A stretch of 64,000 nucleotides of DNA from NCBI RefSeq assembly GCF_003432485.1, contig NZ_QVNQ01000007.1, positions 124,001 through 188,000 of the forward strand, in the 5' to 3' direction. A program made the position numbers and the translations under genes. This DNA is from Actinomadura spongiicola (GTDB taxonomy: Bacteria; Actinomycetota; Actinomycetes; Streptosporangiales; Streptosporangiaceae). The notes beneath the pieces are model-generated. The model ran no database searches. It was given only the letters and a program-made list of their open reading frames with translations, and was not told the origin of the DNA. Within the stretch, counting starts at the first letter, position 1. Each line of letters starts with the position of its first letter. Below, one piece after another: positions 31,945 to 40,628 of this stretch.

Positions 31945-33688
31945 AATCCACAGCATCACCGTCGACCGGATGGTCCCGGTGCCCATGCGCGACGGCGCCG
32001 TCCTGCGCGCCGACGTGTACCGGCCCGCCGGGCAGCGCTGCCCGGCCCTGCTGTTCCGCACGCCCTACGACCGCACCGGCCTCGGCATGTACGGCACGTT
32101 CGCGATGCGCGCCGCCTCCGCCGGGTACGCCGTCCTCTTCCAGGACACGCGGGGACGCGGCGCCTCCGGGGGCACGTTCACCCCGTTCGTCCATGAACTC
32201 GAAGACGGTTACGACACCATCGACTGGGTCGCCGGGCAATCGTGGTGCGACGGCGGCGTCGGGATGTTCGGCGGCTCGTACGACGGTGTCACTCAGTGGC
32301 AGGCCGCCATGTCGGGGCATCCGGCGCTGAAGGCCATCGCTCCGAACGTGACCGCGGCCGACTACCACCACGGCTGGGTGTATCGCGGCGGCGCGTTCCA
32401 ACTCGGCTTCAGCCTGGGTTGGACGCTGTCGCTCGCGGCGCACAACGCGGCCCGCGACACGAACTTCGCGTCGATTCGCGGCGGCATCACCGACGCCCTC
32501 GACGACCTGCCCGGCAGCGCGCTGCGGTTGCCCCTCCACGACCACCCGTACCTCGACCGTGTCGCGCCCTATTACCGGGAATGGCTGGAGCACCCCGCGT
32601 ACGACGCGTACTGGGAACGGCTCGACGTGTCCCGCGCCCACCCCGACATCGACGTCGCCGCGTTCAACATGGGCGGCTGGTACGACACGTTCCTCGTCGG
32701 GACGCTCGCCAACTTCACCGGCCTGCGCGAACACGGCCGGGACCCGGTCCGGTCACGGCAACGGCTGCTGGTCGGGCCGTGGCCGCACGAAGGACTGTTC
32801 TCCGGCAACCCGGTCGGCGAATGGAACTTCGGCGGCCGCTCGACCGGCCCCGCCATCGACGCAGACGGCCTGCAACTGCGCTGGTTCGACACGTGGCTGC
32901 GGGACGCCGACACCGGCATGGCCGGCGAACCGCCCGTCCTGCTGTACACCATGGGCGCGTCCGAATGGCGCGTCGCCGAGTCCTGGCCGCTGCCCGGCAC
33001 CGAGTTCCAGGACTGGTACCTGCACAGCCGGGGCCGTGCCAACACCCTCGACGGCGACGGGACGCTGCGCCGCGACAAGCCGGACGGCCAACCGCCGGAC
33101 ACCTATCTCTACAACCCGCGCAACCCGGTGCCGACGCGCGGCGGCGCACTGTGCTGCAACTCCGTCCACTCACGCGCCGGGGTCTTCGACCAGCGGCCGA
33201 TCGAGGCCCGCGAGGACGTGCTCGTCTACACCTCGGAGCCGCTGACCGAACCGCTGGAGGTCACCGGACCGGTCAGCGTCGTCCTGCACGCGAGCACGTC
33301 CGCGCCCGACACCGACTGGACCGCCAAACTCGTCGACGTCGAACCGTGCGGATACGCGCGCAACCTCACCGACGGCATCATCCGGGCCTCCTACCGCTAC
33401 AGCACCCGGGAACCGAGCCCGGTCACGCCCGGCGACGTCGTGGAGTACCGGATCGACCTCGGCGCGACCAGCAACGTCTTCCTGCCGGGGCACCGCATCC
33501 GGCTGGAGGTGTCGAGCAGCAACTTCCCGCACTTCGACCGCAACCCCAACACCGGTGAACCGGCCGGCCGGTCGGACCGCGTGGCGAGCGCGTTGCAGAC
33601 CGTCCACCACGACGGCCCCTACCTGTCGCGCGTCGAACTGCCGGTCGTCCCGGAAGGCGCGGCGACCCCGTACAAGAGGGAGTCCTGA
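31937..33688 (+). CDS. CocE/NonD family alpha/beta hydrolase (X-Pro dipeptidyl-peptidase-like)
   Basis: 583 aa. The alpha/beta-hydrolase nucleophile elbow GGSYDG gives S114; D250 (GGWYD) and H284 (GPWPHEG) complete the triad at the usual positions of the S15/CocE family. The C-terminal third is the jelly-roll domain (LPGHRIRLEVSSSNFPHFDRN), as in cocaine esterase and glutaryl-7-ACA acylase. No signal peptide is present, so it acts in the cytoplasm. Translation starts inside the end of the amidohydrolase gene (8-nt overlap), implying coupled synthesis and a shared pathway of amide or ester hydrolysis. Confidence 0.9.
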   Translation: MTEIHSITVDRMVPVPMRDGAVLRADVYRPAGQRCPALLFRTPYDRTGLGMYGTFAMRAASAGYAVLFQDTRGRGASGGTFTPFVHELEDGYDTIDWVAGQSWCDGGVGMFGGSYDGVTQWQAAMSGHPALKAIAPNVTAADYHHGWVYRGGAFQLGFSLGWTLSLAAHNAARDTNFASIRGGITDALDDLPGSALRLPLHDHPYLDRVAPYYREWLEHPAYDAYWERLDVSRAHPDIDVAAFNMGGWYDTFLVGTLANFTGLREHGRDPVRSRQRLLVGPWPHEGLFSGNPVGEWNFGGRSTGPAIDADGLQLRWFDTWLRDADTGMAGEPPVLLYTMGASEWRVAESWPLPGTEFQDWYLHSRGRANTLDGDGTLRRDKPDGQPPDTYLYNPRNPVPTRGGALCCNSVHSRAGVFDQRPIEAREDVLVYTSEPLTEPLEVTGPVSVVLHASTSAPDTDWTAKLVDVEPCGYARNLTDGIIRASYRYSTREPSPVTPGDVVEYRIDLGATSNVFLPGHRIRLEVSSSNFPHFDRNPNTGEPAGRSDRVASALQTVHHDGPYLSRVELPVVPEGAATPYKRES

Positions 33689-33690
33689 CC

Positions 33691-34692
33691 ATGCGCACCA
33701 GGCCGTTCGGCACGACCGGCATGGACATCACCGTCATCGGGTTCGGCAGTTGGGCCGTCGGGGGACCGGGGCTCATGGGCTGGGGCGCGCAGTCCGACGA
33801 CGAGTCCGTCGCCGCGATCCACCACGCCGTCGCGCTCGGCGTGAACTGGGTCGACACCGCCGCCGTCTACGGCTTCGGCCACTCCGAGAAGGTCGTGGGG
33901 CGGGCGCTCGCGGAGCTGCCCGCCGCCGACCGTCCGCTGGTCTTCACCAAGTGCGGGCTCGTCTGGGACGACGACGGCGTGGAGAGCAACGACCTGCGCC
34001 CCGAGTCGATCAAGCAGCAGTGCGACGACTCGCTGCGACGTCTCGGCCTCGACCACATCGACCTGTACCAGATCCACGACCCCGACCCCGACGGCCCGCC
34101 GATCGAGGACTCCTGGGGCGCGATGCTGGAGCTCGTCGACGCCGGCAAGGTCCGCGCCGCGGGCGTCTCCAACTTCGACGTCGCGCTCCTGGACCGCTGC
34201 GCGGCCGTCGGCCCGGTCGCGTCCCTGCAACCTCCGCTGTCGCTGCTGCGCCGGGAGGCCGCCGCGGACGTCGTCCCCTGGTGCGCGGAGCACGGCGCCG
34301 GGGTCATCGTGTACAGCCCGCTGGCGTCCGGGCTGCTGTCCGGATCGTTCACCCGGGAACGGGCCGAGCGGCTGCCGGACGGCGACTGGCGGTCCCGCGC
34401 CGCCGCCTTCAAGCGGCCCGCGCTCGACCGCAACCTCGCCCTCCAGGACGCCCTGCGCCCGGTGGCGGCCCGGCACGGCGTGTCCGTCGACGCGGTCGCG
34501 ATCGCCTGGACGCTGGCCTGGCCCGGTGTCACCGCCGCGATCGTCGGCGCCCGCACGCCCGCCCAGGCGGACGGCTGGCCCGAGGCCGCGGCGCTGCGCC
34601 TCACCGGCGAGGACCTGGCCGAGCTCGCGGCGGCGGTCGAGACCACGGGCGCGGGGAGCGGACCAGTCACGCCCGGCGCCTTCGACAAGTGA
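33691..34692 (+). CDS. Aldo/keto reductase
   Basis: 333 aa. The AKR tetrad is complete: D55 and Y60 (NWVDTAAVYGFGHSE), K87 (VFTKCG) and H129 (YQIHDPD). A C-terminal NADPH-contact region (AIVGARTPAQADG) follows. It is closest in style to the L-glyceraldehyde-3-phosphate reductase/YghZ-like group. The gene starts 2 nt after the hydrolase stop. It probably reduces a carbonyl product released by the two hydrolases, which is inference. Confidence 0.92.
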   Translation: MRTRPFGTTGMDITVIGFGSWAVGGPGLMGWGAQSDDESVAAIHHAVALGVNWVDTAAVYGFGHSEKVVGRALAELPAADRPLVFTKCGLVWDDDGVESNDLRPESIKQQCDDSLRRLGLDHIDLYQIHDPDPDGPPIEDSWGAMLELVDAGKVRAAGVSNFDVALLDRCAAVGPVASLQPPLSLLRREAAADVVPWCAEHGAGVIVYSPLASGLLSGSFTRERAERLPDGDWRSRAAAFKRPALDRNLALQDALRPVAARHGVSVDAVAIAWTLAWPGVTAAIVGARTPAQADGWPEAAALRLTGEDLAELAAAVETTGAGSGPVTPGAFDK

Positions 34693-34753
34693 CGGCGCTC
34701 GAAACGAGTGACACGGCGCCGGGACGAGTGACAGGGCCGCTGCCACCAGTGCC
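34685..34753 (+). repeat. Four ACRAGTGAC-like direct repeats with about 20-bp period
   Basis: ACAAGTGAC (34685), ACGAGTGAC (34704), ACGAGTGAC (34724) and a weaker ACCAGTGCC (34745) are spaced 19, 20 and 21 bp apart, on one DNA face. They fill the 150-bp gap before the cupin gene and may be a regulator array; AraC-family proteins typically bind direct repeats about two turns apart. Confidence 0.5.
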
Positions 34754-34842
34754 TTACCGCGAAAGCGCACTCCCAGAAGACTTGTCAGTAACGGTCGGGT
34801 AGGCGAGGCGCCACCCGTTCGGTCCGTAGATCGAGGAGAGGC

Positions 34843-35313
34843 ATGGGCAAGTACGACCACCTGTTCATCACGCAGATGCTCGAGTGCGGCGACGACCTCG
34901 TGAACGAGGGCGCGGCCGCGGGCGGGGAGCGCCCGGCGAACATCGGCCTCCCGTTCGGCCTGATGCGCGGCGCCGACGTCGAGGCCAGCCAGGTCCACAT
35001 GGCCTACAGCTGGATCAACCCCACGTCCGACAAGACCCACTGGGTGAACGACCATCAGCACACCTACGACGAGGTGCTGATGTGGATGGGCAACGACCCT
35101 GACGACGTCCACGACCTGGGCGCAGAGTTGTACCTCGACATCGAGGGCGAGCGGCACACCGTCACCACGACCGGCGCGGTGTACATCCCCGCCGGGATCA
35201 GGCACTGTCCGCTCGGGTTCAACTACGTCAACAGGCCCTTCACGTTCATCTCGCTGTCGTTGAGCCCGACGTACTCGTCGGACGAGAACATGCCTCGTCC
35301 GGCGCACACGTAG
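34843..35313 (+). CDS. Cupin-fold small protein
   Basis: 156 aa. A single cupin-like barrel: HQHTYDEVL in motif 1 gives HxH plus Glu metal ligands, and GAVYIPAGIRHCPL in motif 2 gives the last His. It begins with MGKYDHLFITQMLECGDD and lacks a DNA-binding domain, so it is a metal-dependent enzyme or binding protein rather than a regulator. Strong GAGGAGAGG ribosome site before ATG 34843. It is the last rightward gene of the island, separated from the reductase by the iterated repeat region and followed by a terminator. Confidence 0.8.
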   Translation: MGKYDHLFITQMLECGDDLVNEGAAAGGERPANIGLPFGLMRGADVEASQVHMAYSWINPTSDKTHWVNDHQHTYDEVLMWMGNDPDDVHDLGAELYLDIEGERHTVTTTGAVYIPAGIRHCPLGFNYVNRPFTFISLSLSPTYSSDENMPRPAHT

Positions 35314-35334
35314 CCCGGCTCACACCCAAGGGCC

Positions 35335-35380
35335 TCCCGGCCGTCGCCCCGAATTTTCGCGGGGAGGGCGGCGGCCGGGA
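35335..35380. terminator. Bidirectional terminator
   Basis: TCCCGGCCG (35335-35343) pairs with CGGCCGGGA (35372-35380), with a further GC-rich inner stem around GAATTTTC. It closes the rightward catabolic island and the leftward HAAS gene. Confidence 0.75.
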
Positions 35381-35390
35381 CTCCACCCGG

Positions 35391-36101
35391 TCACCGGGAT
35401 CGGATGAGGCATCGGCGGGCCGAGACGGCGAGCAGGAGGCAGAGCGTCACGGTCACCACGGTCGCCGCCGCCACGGCGGGGGCGAGCAGCAGCTCCCAGG
35501 AGACGAAGGTCGCGGCGGCGGCGCTCAGCGTCATGGCCGCGGTGTAGCAGCCGAGCGCGGCCAGCACGAACGCGCCCAGCAGCCTCCGGCCGCGCGACGG
35601 CCGCCGGAACGGGCGCGGGCGATGGTCGGCGATCAGCCGGACGTACCACACCACGCCGATCGCGACGAGGTTGACGGCGTCCGCGCCGTAGCCGAGCGCC
35701 CTGATCACGTCGGCCCACGCGGGTTCGATCGCGGGCCAGGGCGTCGTCCAGTGCGCGAGCTGCCACACGACGAGCAGCAGCGGAAGACCGGCCGAGGCGT
35801 GCAACGCGGTCCTGCGCCCCTGGACGACGTCGAGTTCCTCCTGGAACTCCGCGGAGACGACGTCCAGGTCGCCGAAGTCGGCGACGGCCCGGCGCTCCGC
35901 CTCCGCGTCGGGACAGCCGGTGAGCCTGTACGCCTCGGCGACGTCCACGAGACCGTCGCGGGCCTCGCTCAGCAGCTCGTCCCTGACGCGGCCCGGCCCG
36001 GTGAGCCGGTCGCGCAGCCTCAGGAGGTAGCCGTCGATCGACGGAGCACCGTCCCCGGGGGCCGCGCGGCGCGGCTCAGGTCGTCCGGGTACGGAGTTCA
36101 T
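35391..36101 (-). CDS. HAAS-domain membrane protein (permease prefix domain)
   Basis: 236 aa. The N-terminal 90 residues are the helical HAAS/permease-prefix region (YLLRLRDRLTGPGRVRDELLSEARDGLVD, ERRAVADFGDLDVVSAEFQ), followed by about four TM segments. Such proteins are typically encoded right after a PadR regulator and are thought to couple to it. It overlaps the PadR stop by 26 nt. Role in membrane stress or exporter control is family-based inference. Confidence 0.8.
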   Translation of the reverse strand: MNSVPGRPEPRRAAPGDGAPSIDGYLLRLRDRLTGPGRVRDELLSEARDGLVDVAEAYRLTGCPDAEAERRAVADFGDLDVVSAEFQEELDVVQGRRTALHASAGLPLLLVVWQLAHWTTPWPAIEPAWADVIRALGYGADAVNLVAIGVVWYVRLIADHRPRPFRRPSRGRRLLGAFVLAALGCYTAAMTLSAAAATFVSWELLLAPAVAAATVVTVTLCLLLAVSARRCLIRSR

Positions 36102-36414
36102 TGCCGAGGATGCCCTCCATGGCGCCCGCGAGGGAGCGCCACGACTCGCGTTCCTTCGCCAACGCCCCGCGGCCTTCGGGCGTGAGCGTGTAGGTGCGGC
36201 GGTCGCGTCCGGACACGTTGCTCCACGCGCTCCGGACGTGGCCGACGCGCTCCAGCCGCCGCAACGCCGGGTAGATCGTGCCCGCGGGGACGTCCACCAC
36301 CCCGCCGCTGCGCCGGTGCAGCGCCTCCATGATCGCGTAGCCGTGCCGGGGCTCGTGCTCGATCACGGCCAGGATCATGGCGTCGAGATGTCCGCGCACC
36401 GCATGCGGCTTCAC
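36076..36414 (-). CDS. PadR family transcriptional regulator
   Basis: 112 aa winged helix with the PadR hallmarks HGYAIMEAL, GTIYPALRRLERVGHVRSAWS and RRTYTLTPEGR. PadR proteins repress multidrug or phenolic-acid exporters. GTG 36414 overlaps the MMPL gene stop (GTGA), so exporter, regulator and HAAS protein form one leftward operon. Since the exporter reading frame is broken, this repressor may have lost its main target. Confidence 0.92.
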   Translation of the reverse strand: MKPHAVRGHLDAMILAVIEHEPRHGYAIMEALHRRSGGVVDVPAGTIYPALRRLERVGHVRSAWSNVSGRDRRTYTLTPEGRGALAKERESWRSLAGAMEGILGNELRTRTT

Positions 36415-38233
36415 GCGAGCGAGTCTACCGGCGCCTCCTCCGCGGCTGGCTTCGTCGCGCCCTTGACGTGCAGGTCCGGCAGCCGGCGCAGGGCGCGGGG
36501 CAGCCACCACGCGCGGGAGCCGAGGGCGCCGAGCACGGCCGGCGCCACGGCCAGCACCAGGACCGCCTGGACCAGGACGGCGACGGCCAGCCCGAGACCG
36601 AACTGCTTCATGATGCGGTCGGGCGACAGCGTGAAGCTCCCGAAGACGGCGGCCATGATGAGCGCGGCGGCGAGGATCACCCGGCCGGACGCGCGCAGCC
36701 CCTCGGCGATCGCGTCGCGGGCGTCCCGCGCCGTCTCGGCCGCCTCCTTGATCCGGGAGAGCAGGAACATCTGGTAGTCCATGCTCAGACCGAACAGGAG
36801 CGCCATCAGGGTCATCGGCGTGTAGCTCTCCAGCGGCCCGGTCCGTCCGACGCCGAACAGGCTCATGGCCCAGCCCCACTGGAACACCGCGACGAGGACC
36901 CCGTACGCCGCGCCGAGGGACAGCACGGTGAGCGCGACAGCCAGGAGGGGCACGACGACCGACCGGAACACCAGTACCAGCAGGACGAGGGACAGGCCGA
37001 GGACGGCGGCCACGAAGATCGCGAGCCGGGAGGCCATCCGGTCGGCGAGGTCCTCGAAGGTGGCGGTCACCCCGCCGACATGGAACCGCGTCCCGGTGCC
37101 CGCGGTCGCCTCGGGCAGGATCTCCTCGCGCAGCTCGCGCACGAGTTCGGTGGTGGCGGGGTCCTGCGCGTCGGTGCGCGGCGTCACCGTGATCATCGCG
37201 GCCTCGCCGTCGGCGCTCGTCAAGGGCCGGGCCGCGTGGGCGACGCCGTCCGCCGCCGACACGCGCCGCATGACCGTGTCGAGGGCGCGCCGGTCCGCTC
37301 CGTCGAGTTCGGCGGCCAGCGTGAGGGTCGCGGTGGAGCCGACGCCGAATGCCTCCGTCTTGAGGTCGTGCGCCCGCCGGGTCGTGTCGGACGCCGGAAG
37401 GTTGCCGGCGTCGTTGCTGCCGAGCCGCATGCCGAGGGCGGGCAGGGCCACCGCGCCGGTGACGACGACGCCGAGCACGATGAGCGGGGCCGCGCGGCGC
37501 TGGACGAACCCGTTCCAGCGCACCCAGCCCGTGCCAGCGCCGCTCCGGCGGTCGGCCCACCGGCGCAGGCGCCGTTCCCCGAACAGGCCGAGCAGGGCGG
37601 GGACGAGGGTGACCGCGACGACCATGGTGATCAGCACGCCCAGCGCGCAGCCGAGGGCCAGGCCGTGCACGAAGCCGACGCCCATGAACAGCATGCCCGT
37701 CAGCGAGATGATCACCGTGACGCCGGCGAACAGCACGGCGCGGCCCGCGGTGGCCGTGGCCTCGCCCGCGGCGTCCTCGGGGCCTCGCCCCGCCCGCAGG
37801 GCGGTCCGGTAGCGGGTGACGAGGAACAGCGCGTAGTCCACCCCCACGCCGAGGACGATCATGATGGCCACCGACATCGTGAAGTCGGGCACCTCCATGA
37901 CCTTGGTCAGCAGCATGACCAGCCCGAGGGAGCCGAACAGGCCGACCAGCGCGGTGAGGATCGGCATGCCGACGATCAGCAGGGAGCCGAAGGCCACCAG
38001 CAGGATGACGGGGCATGGAAGACGATCTCTCCCATGCCGGTGGACCGGTCGGGGAAGTGCTCGGTGAGCACCTCGTACGCGCGCTGGGAGTCGGCGTCCT
38101 GGAGCGCGAACTCGGAGTCGAAGTCGGGCTTGACCATGCCTCCGACGCTCACCAGCGTGAACGCGAGCAGGATCCAGGACACGACCACGGTCCTGCGCCG
38201 CCGGTGACACCAGCGTCCGAGCCGTTCGAGCAT
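36411..38233 (-). pseudogene. MMPL/RND-type exporter disrupted by frameshift and internal deletion
   Basis: The N-terminus (MLERLGRWCHRRRRTVVVSW, TM1, then DFDSEFALQDADSQRAYEVL) is in one frame from ATG 38233, which has GGAGGTG upstream. Near 38015 the sequence jumps from GEIVFHA directly to the second TM region (PVILLVAFGSLL) in another frame. An intact MMPL protein has roughly 100 or more loop residues there, so about 300 bp seem lost with a shift of frame. Downstream the frame is intact: VDYALF proton-relay region, second loop, eleven or so TM helices, and a C-terminus ending at 36411. The frame before the junction soon reaches a stop. A sequencing or assembly error is possible. Confidence 0.75.
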
Positions 38234-38257
38234 CGTCCACACCTCCACCACAGTTTG

Positions 38258-38276
38258 GTACTACGAGCTGTAGTAC
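38258..38276. promoter_or_regulatory. Palindromic operator upstream of the MMPL gene
   Basis: GTACTAC-GAGCT-GTAGTAC, a perfect 7-bp inverted repeat 25 bp upstream of the MMPL start. The same CTAC-N5-GTAG core flanks the TetR gene at 52.9 and 53.6 kb, so that repressor, or a paralogue, probably binds here. Confidence 0.6.
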
Positions 38277-38375
38277 TACTACGGGTAAAGGGTGTATGTA
38301 TAGAGGACGCATATATGGCGTGTCTACACGTTGCGGAACGAGTGCATGGAAACCTTGCTCGAACGACCCGACCGA

Positions 38376-39320
38376 TCAGCCGGTCTGCATCAGGGACGCC
38401 GCGTCCCGCCCCGCCCAGTCGTGCGGTTGCAGGAACCGCGCGACATCGCTCTCCGGGCTGCCCGGAAGCGGCCTGATGTCGAAGCCCCAGCGCGCCAGCG
38501 GCGGCATCGACATCAGCACCGCCTCGATGTTCGCCTTGGTCTGGAGGCCGAACAGCGTGCCGCGGTCGTAGACGAGGTTGAACTCCGCGTACCGGCCCCG
38601 CCGGGCCAACTGCCACGACCGTTCGCGCTCGCCGTACGTCATGACCGAACGGCGCCGGACGATCGGAAGGTAGGCGTCGAGAATGGTCCGCAGGCCGTCC
38701 TCGACGAAGGGGAGGTACCTGAGCGGGCCGTCCGGCGTCCCCTCGGTGATCCGGTCGAAGAAGATGCCGCCGATGCCGCGCATCTCCGCCCGGTGCTTGA
38801 TGTAGAAGTACTCGTCGCACGCGGCCTTCCATTCCGGATACCGGGCGAACTCGTGCCGTGCGCACCAATCCTTGAGCGAACGGTGGAAATGGACGGCGTC
38901 CTCCTCGAAGCCGTACATCGGAGTGAGATCCATTCCGCCGCCGAACCACCATTCCGCGCCGTCGATCTCGAAATAGCGGAAGTTGGCGTGGAACGAAGGC
39001 GCGTACGGATTCAGCGGATGCAGGACCATCGAGATCCCCGTCGCCCGAAACGGCTTGTCGGCCAGCCGGGGCCGCGACCGGCTGACCGCGGACGGCACGT
39101 TCGAACCCGCGACCAGGGACACGTTCACACCCGCGCGTTCGAACACGCGCCCCTGCTCCAAATTCCTGGCCCGCCCGCCGCCCAGGTTCGGGCGCGTCCA
39201 TTCCGAGCTCAGGAAGCGTCCCACGCCGTCCTGCTCCTCGAAGGCGGCGACCAGACGGTTCTGGTGCTCGCGCAGCACGTCCGCGATCGTCTCCGCGTGC
39301 GCGGGTCCGGCCTGGCTCAT
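38376..39320 (-). CDS. hemF: Oxygen-dependent coproporphyrinogen III oxidase
   Basis: 314 aa, full length for HemF. Signatures: NPYAPSFHANFRYFE with conserved His, WFGGGMDLTPMYGFEED (the HemF metal/substrate region), RGIGGIFFD, and GRYAEFNLVYDRGTLFGL followed by MSMPPLARW. It decarboxylates coproporphyrinogen III to protoporphyrinogen IX using O2. Its ATG overlaps the hemE stop (ATGA), so the two are co-translated. Actinobacteria usually make heme through coproporphyrin and lack HemF, which makes this gene notable. Confidence 0.93.
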   Translation of the reverse strand: MSQAGPAHAETIADVLREHQNRLVAAFEEQDGVGRFLSSEWTRPNLGGGRARNLEQGRVFERAGVNVSLVAGSNVPSAVSRSRPRLADKPFRATGISMVLHPLNPYAPSFHANFRYFEIDGAEWWFGGGMDLTPMYGFEEDAVHFHRSLKDWCARHEFARYPEWKAACDEYFYIKHRAEMRGIGGIFFDRITEGTPDGPLRYLPFVEDGLRTILDAYLPIVRRRSVMTYGERERSWQLARRGRYAEFNLVYDRGTLFGLQTKANIEAVLMSMPPLARWGFDIRPLPGSPESDVARFLQPHDWAGRDAASLMQTG

Positions 39321-40387
39321 CGTTCCCCGTCCTCTCCGTCCTCGTCCCCGGCGGACTCGGTGGCGCGGGGGAACTCGTGAACGAGATCCACGAGGCGGGC
39401 GACGTTGTCGGGTGGCGTGCCCGGCAGGACGCCGTGGCCGAGGTTGAAGATGTGGGCGCCGCCGAGCCCGTCGCGCAGGACCTGGCGTCCGGCGGCGAGG
39501 ACGGTCTCCCGGTCGGTGAGCATCACGGTCGGGTCGAGATTGCCCTGCAACGCCTTGCCCGGAAGCGCGGCGCGGCTCACGTCCAGGGGCTGCCGCCAGT
39601 CGACGCTGATGACCTCGGCGGGCAGCCGCGCGATCTGCGGGTACAGGTGCGAGGCGCCGACGGCCAGGTAGATGCGGGGGACGCCGGTGTCGGCGAGCTC
39701 GTCGAGGACGCGCCGCGCGTACGGCATCCCGAACGTCGCGTAGACCCGGCGGTCGTGGATGCCCGCCCAACTGTCGAACAGCTGCACCGCCCCGGCCCCG
39801 GCGGCGATCTGTTCCCGCAGGTACGCGGCCGTGACGGCGGCGAGCTTGTCCAGCAGGGCGTGCGCGGCGAGCGGTTCCCGGCGCAGCCACGACCGGAACT
39901 CGGCGTAGTCGGCGGAACCGGCGCCCTGCACCGCGTATCCGGCGACGGTCAACGGGGCTCCCGCGAACCCGATCACCGGGACCGGGCTCTGCTCGCGGAC
40001 CAGCCGGATCGCCTCCCCGACGAAGGGGGCCAGTTCGTCCCCCGGCGGGACGGCCAGCCGCGCGACGTCCTCGGCCGTCCGGACCGGCGCCCGGATCACC
40101 GGCCCAGGCGCGAAGTCGACCGGCACGCCCATCGGCGGCAGCGGCGTCATGATGTCGCTGAAGATGATCGCGGCGTCGAGGGGGAACCGGCGCAGCGGCT
40201 GGACGGTCACCTCCGCGGCGATCTCGGGGGTGCGGCACATCTCCCAGAACGAGTGGCGCTCCTTCAGCGCCCGGTACTCCGGCAGGTAGCGCCCGGCCTG
40301 CCGCATGAGCCAGATCGGCGCCCGCGGCGTCGACGCGCCGCGGGCCGCGTCCAGAAAGACGCTCGTCGCCTGTTCGGTGGTAGTCAC
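39317..40387 (-). CDS. hemE: Uroporphyrinogen decarboxylase
   Basis: 356 aa. The family signature PIWLMRQAGRYLPEYR lies near residue 25, and the IIFSDIMTPLPPMG segment carries the conserved catalytic Asp; GFAGAPLTVAGY is the second signature. It converts uroporphyrinogen III (or I) to coproporphyrinogen. GTG 40387 has GGAGGG upstream. First gene of the leftward hemE-hemF pair, divergent from hemA across 241 bp. Confidence 0.95.
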   Translation of the reverse strand: MTTTEQATSVFLDAARGASTPRAPIWLMRQAGRYLPEYRALKERHSFWEMCRTPEIAAEVTVQPLRRFPLDAAIIFSDIMTPLPPMGVPVDFAPGPVIRAPVRTAEDVARLAVPPGDELAPFVGEAIRLVREQSPVPVIGFAGAPLTVAGYAVQGAGSADYAEFRSWLRREPLAAHALLDKLAAVTAAYLREQIAAGAGAVQLFDSWAGIHDRRVYATFGMPYARRVLDELADTGVPRIYLAVGASHLYPQIARLPAEVISVDWRQPLDVSRAALPGKALQGNLDPTVMLTDRETVLAAGRQVLRDGLGGAHIFNLGHGVLPGTPPDNVARLVDLVHEFPRATESAGDEDGEDGER

Positions 40388-40628
40388 CCGGCCCTCCAGG
40401 AATTCCGTCGGATCGTCGCGACGCTAACAAGCGCGCCGATCCGGAATCCATACGGTGCATCGCATTACCGCACTTAGCCGCCCTTAGTACGGGGACCGCG
40501 AACGACTACGGCGGTTACCTGGACGGCGCCGAACGCGCCGGCTTACGTTCGCCTGGCCCCGCCCGGTATTTCGCCGCTCCAGCGAACAGGGCGGCGGCCC
40601 TAGAAATGTGAGGCTGATCAAACTCGTG
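40388..40628. promoter_or_regulatory. Divergent hemE/hemA promoter region
   Basis: 241 bp between the two outward-facing heme operons, so promoters for both must lie here or nearby. An imperfect inverted repeat around GGAATTCC (40403) and GATCCGGAATCC (40438) is visible; I could not assign it to a known regulator. Confidence 0.4.

Noticed and set aside
37976..38060. Programmed frameshift in the MMPL gene
   Set aside because: No slippery sequence is visible and roughly 100 residues of the conserved loop are also missing, which a programmed shift would not explain.
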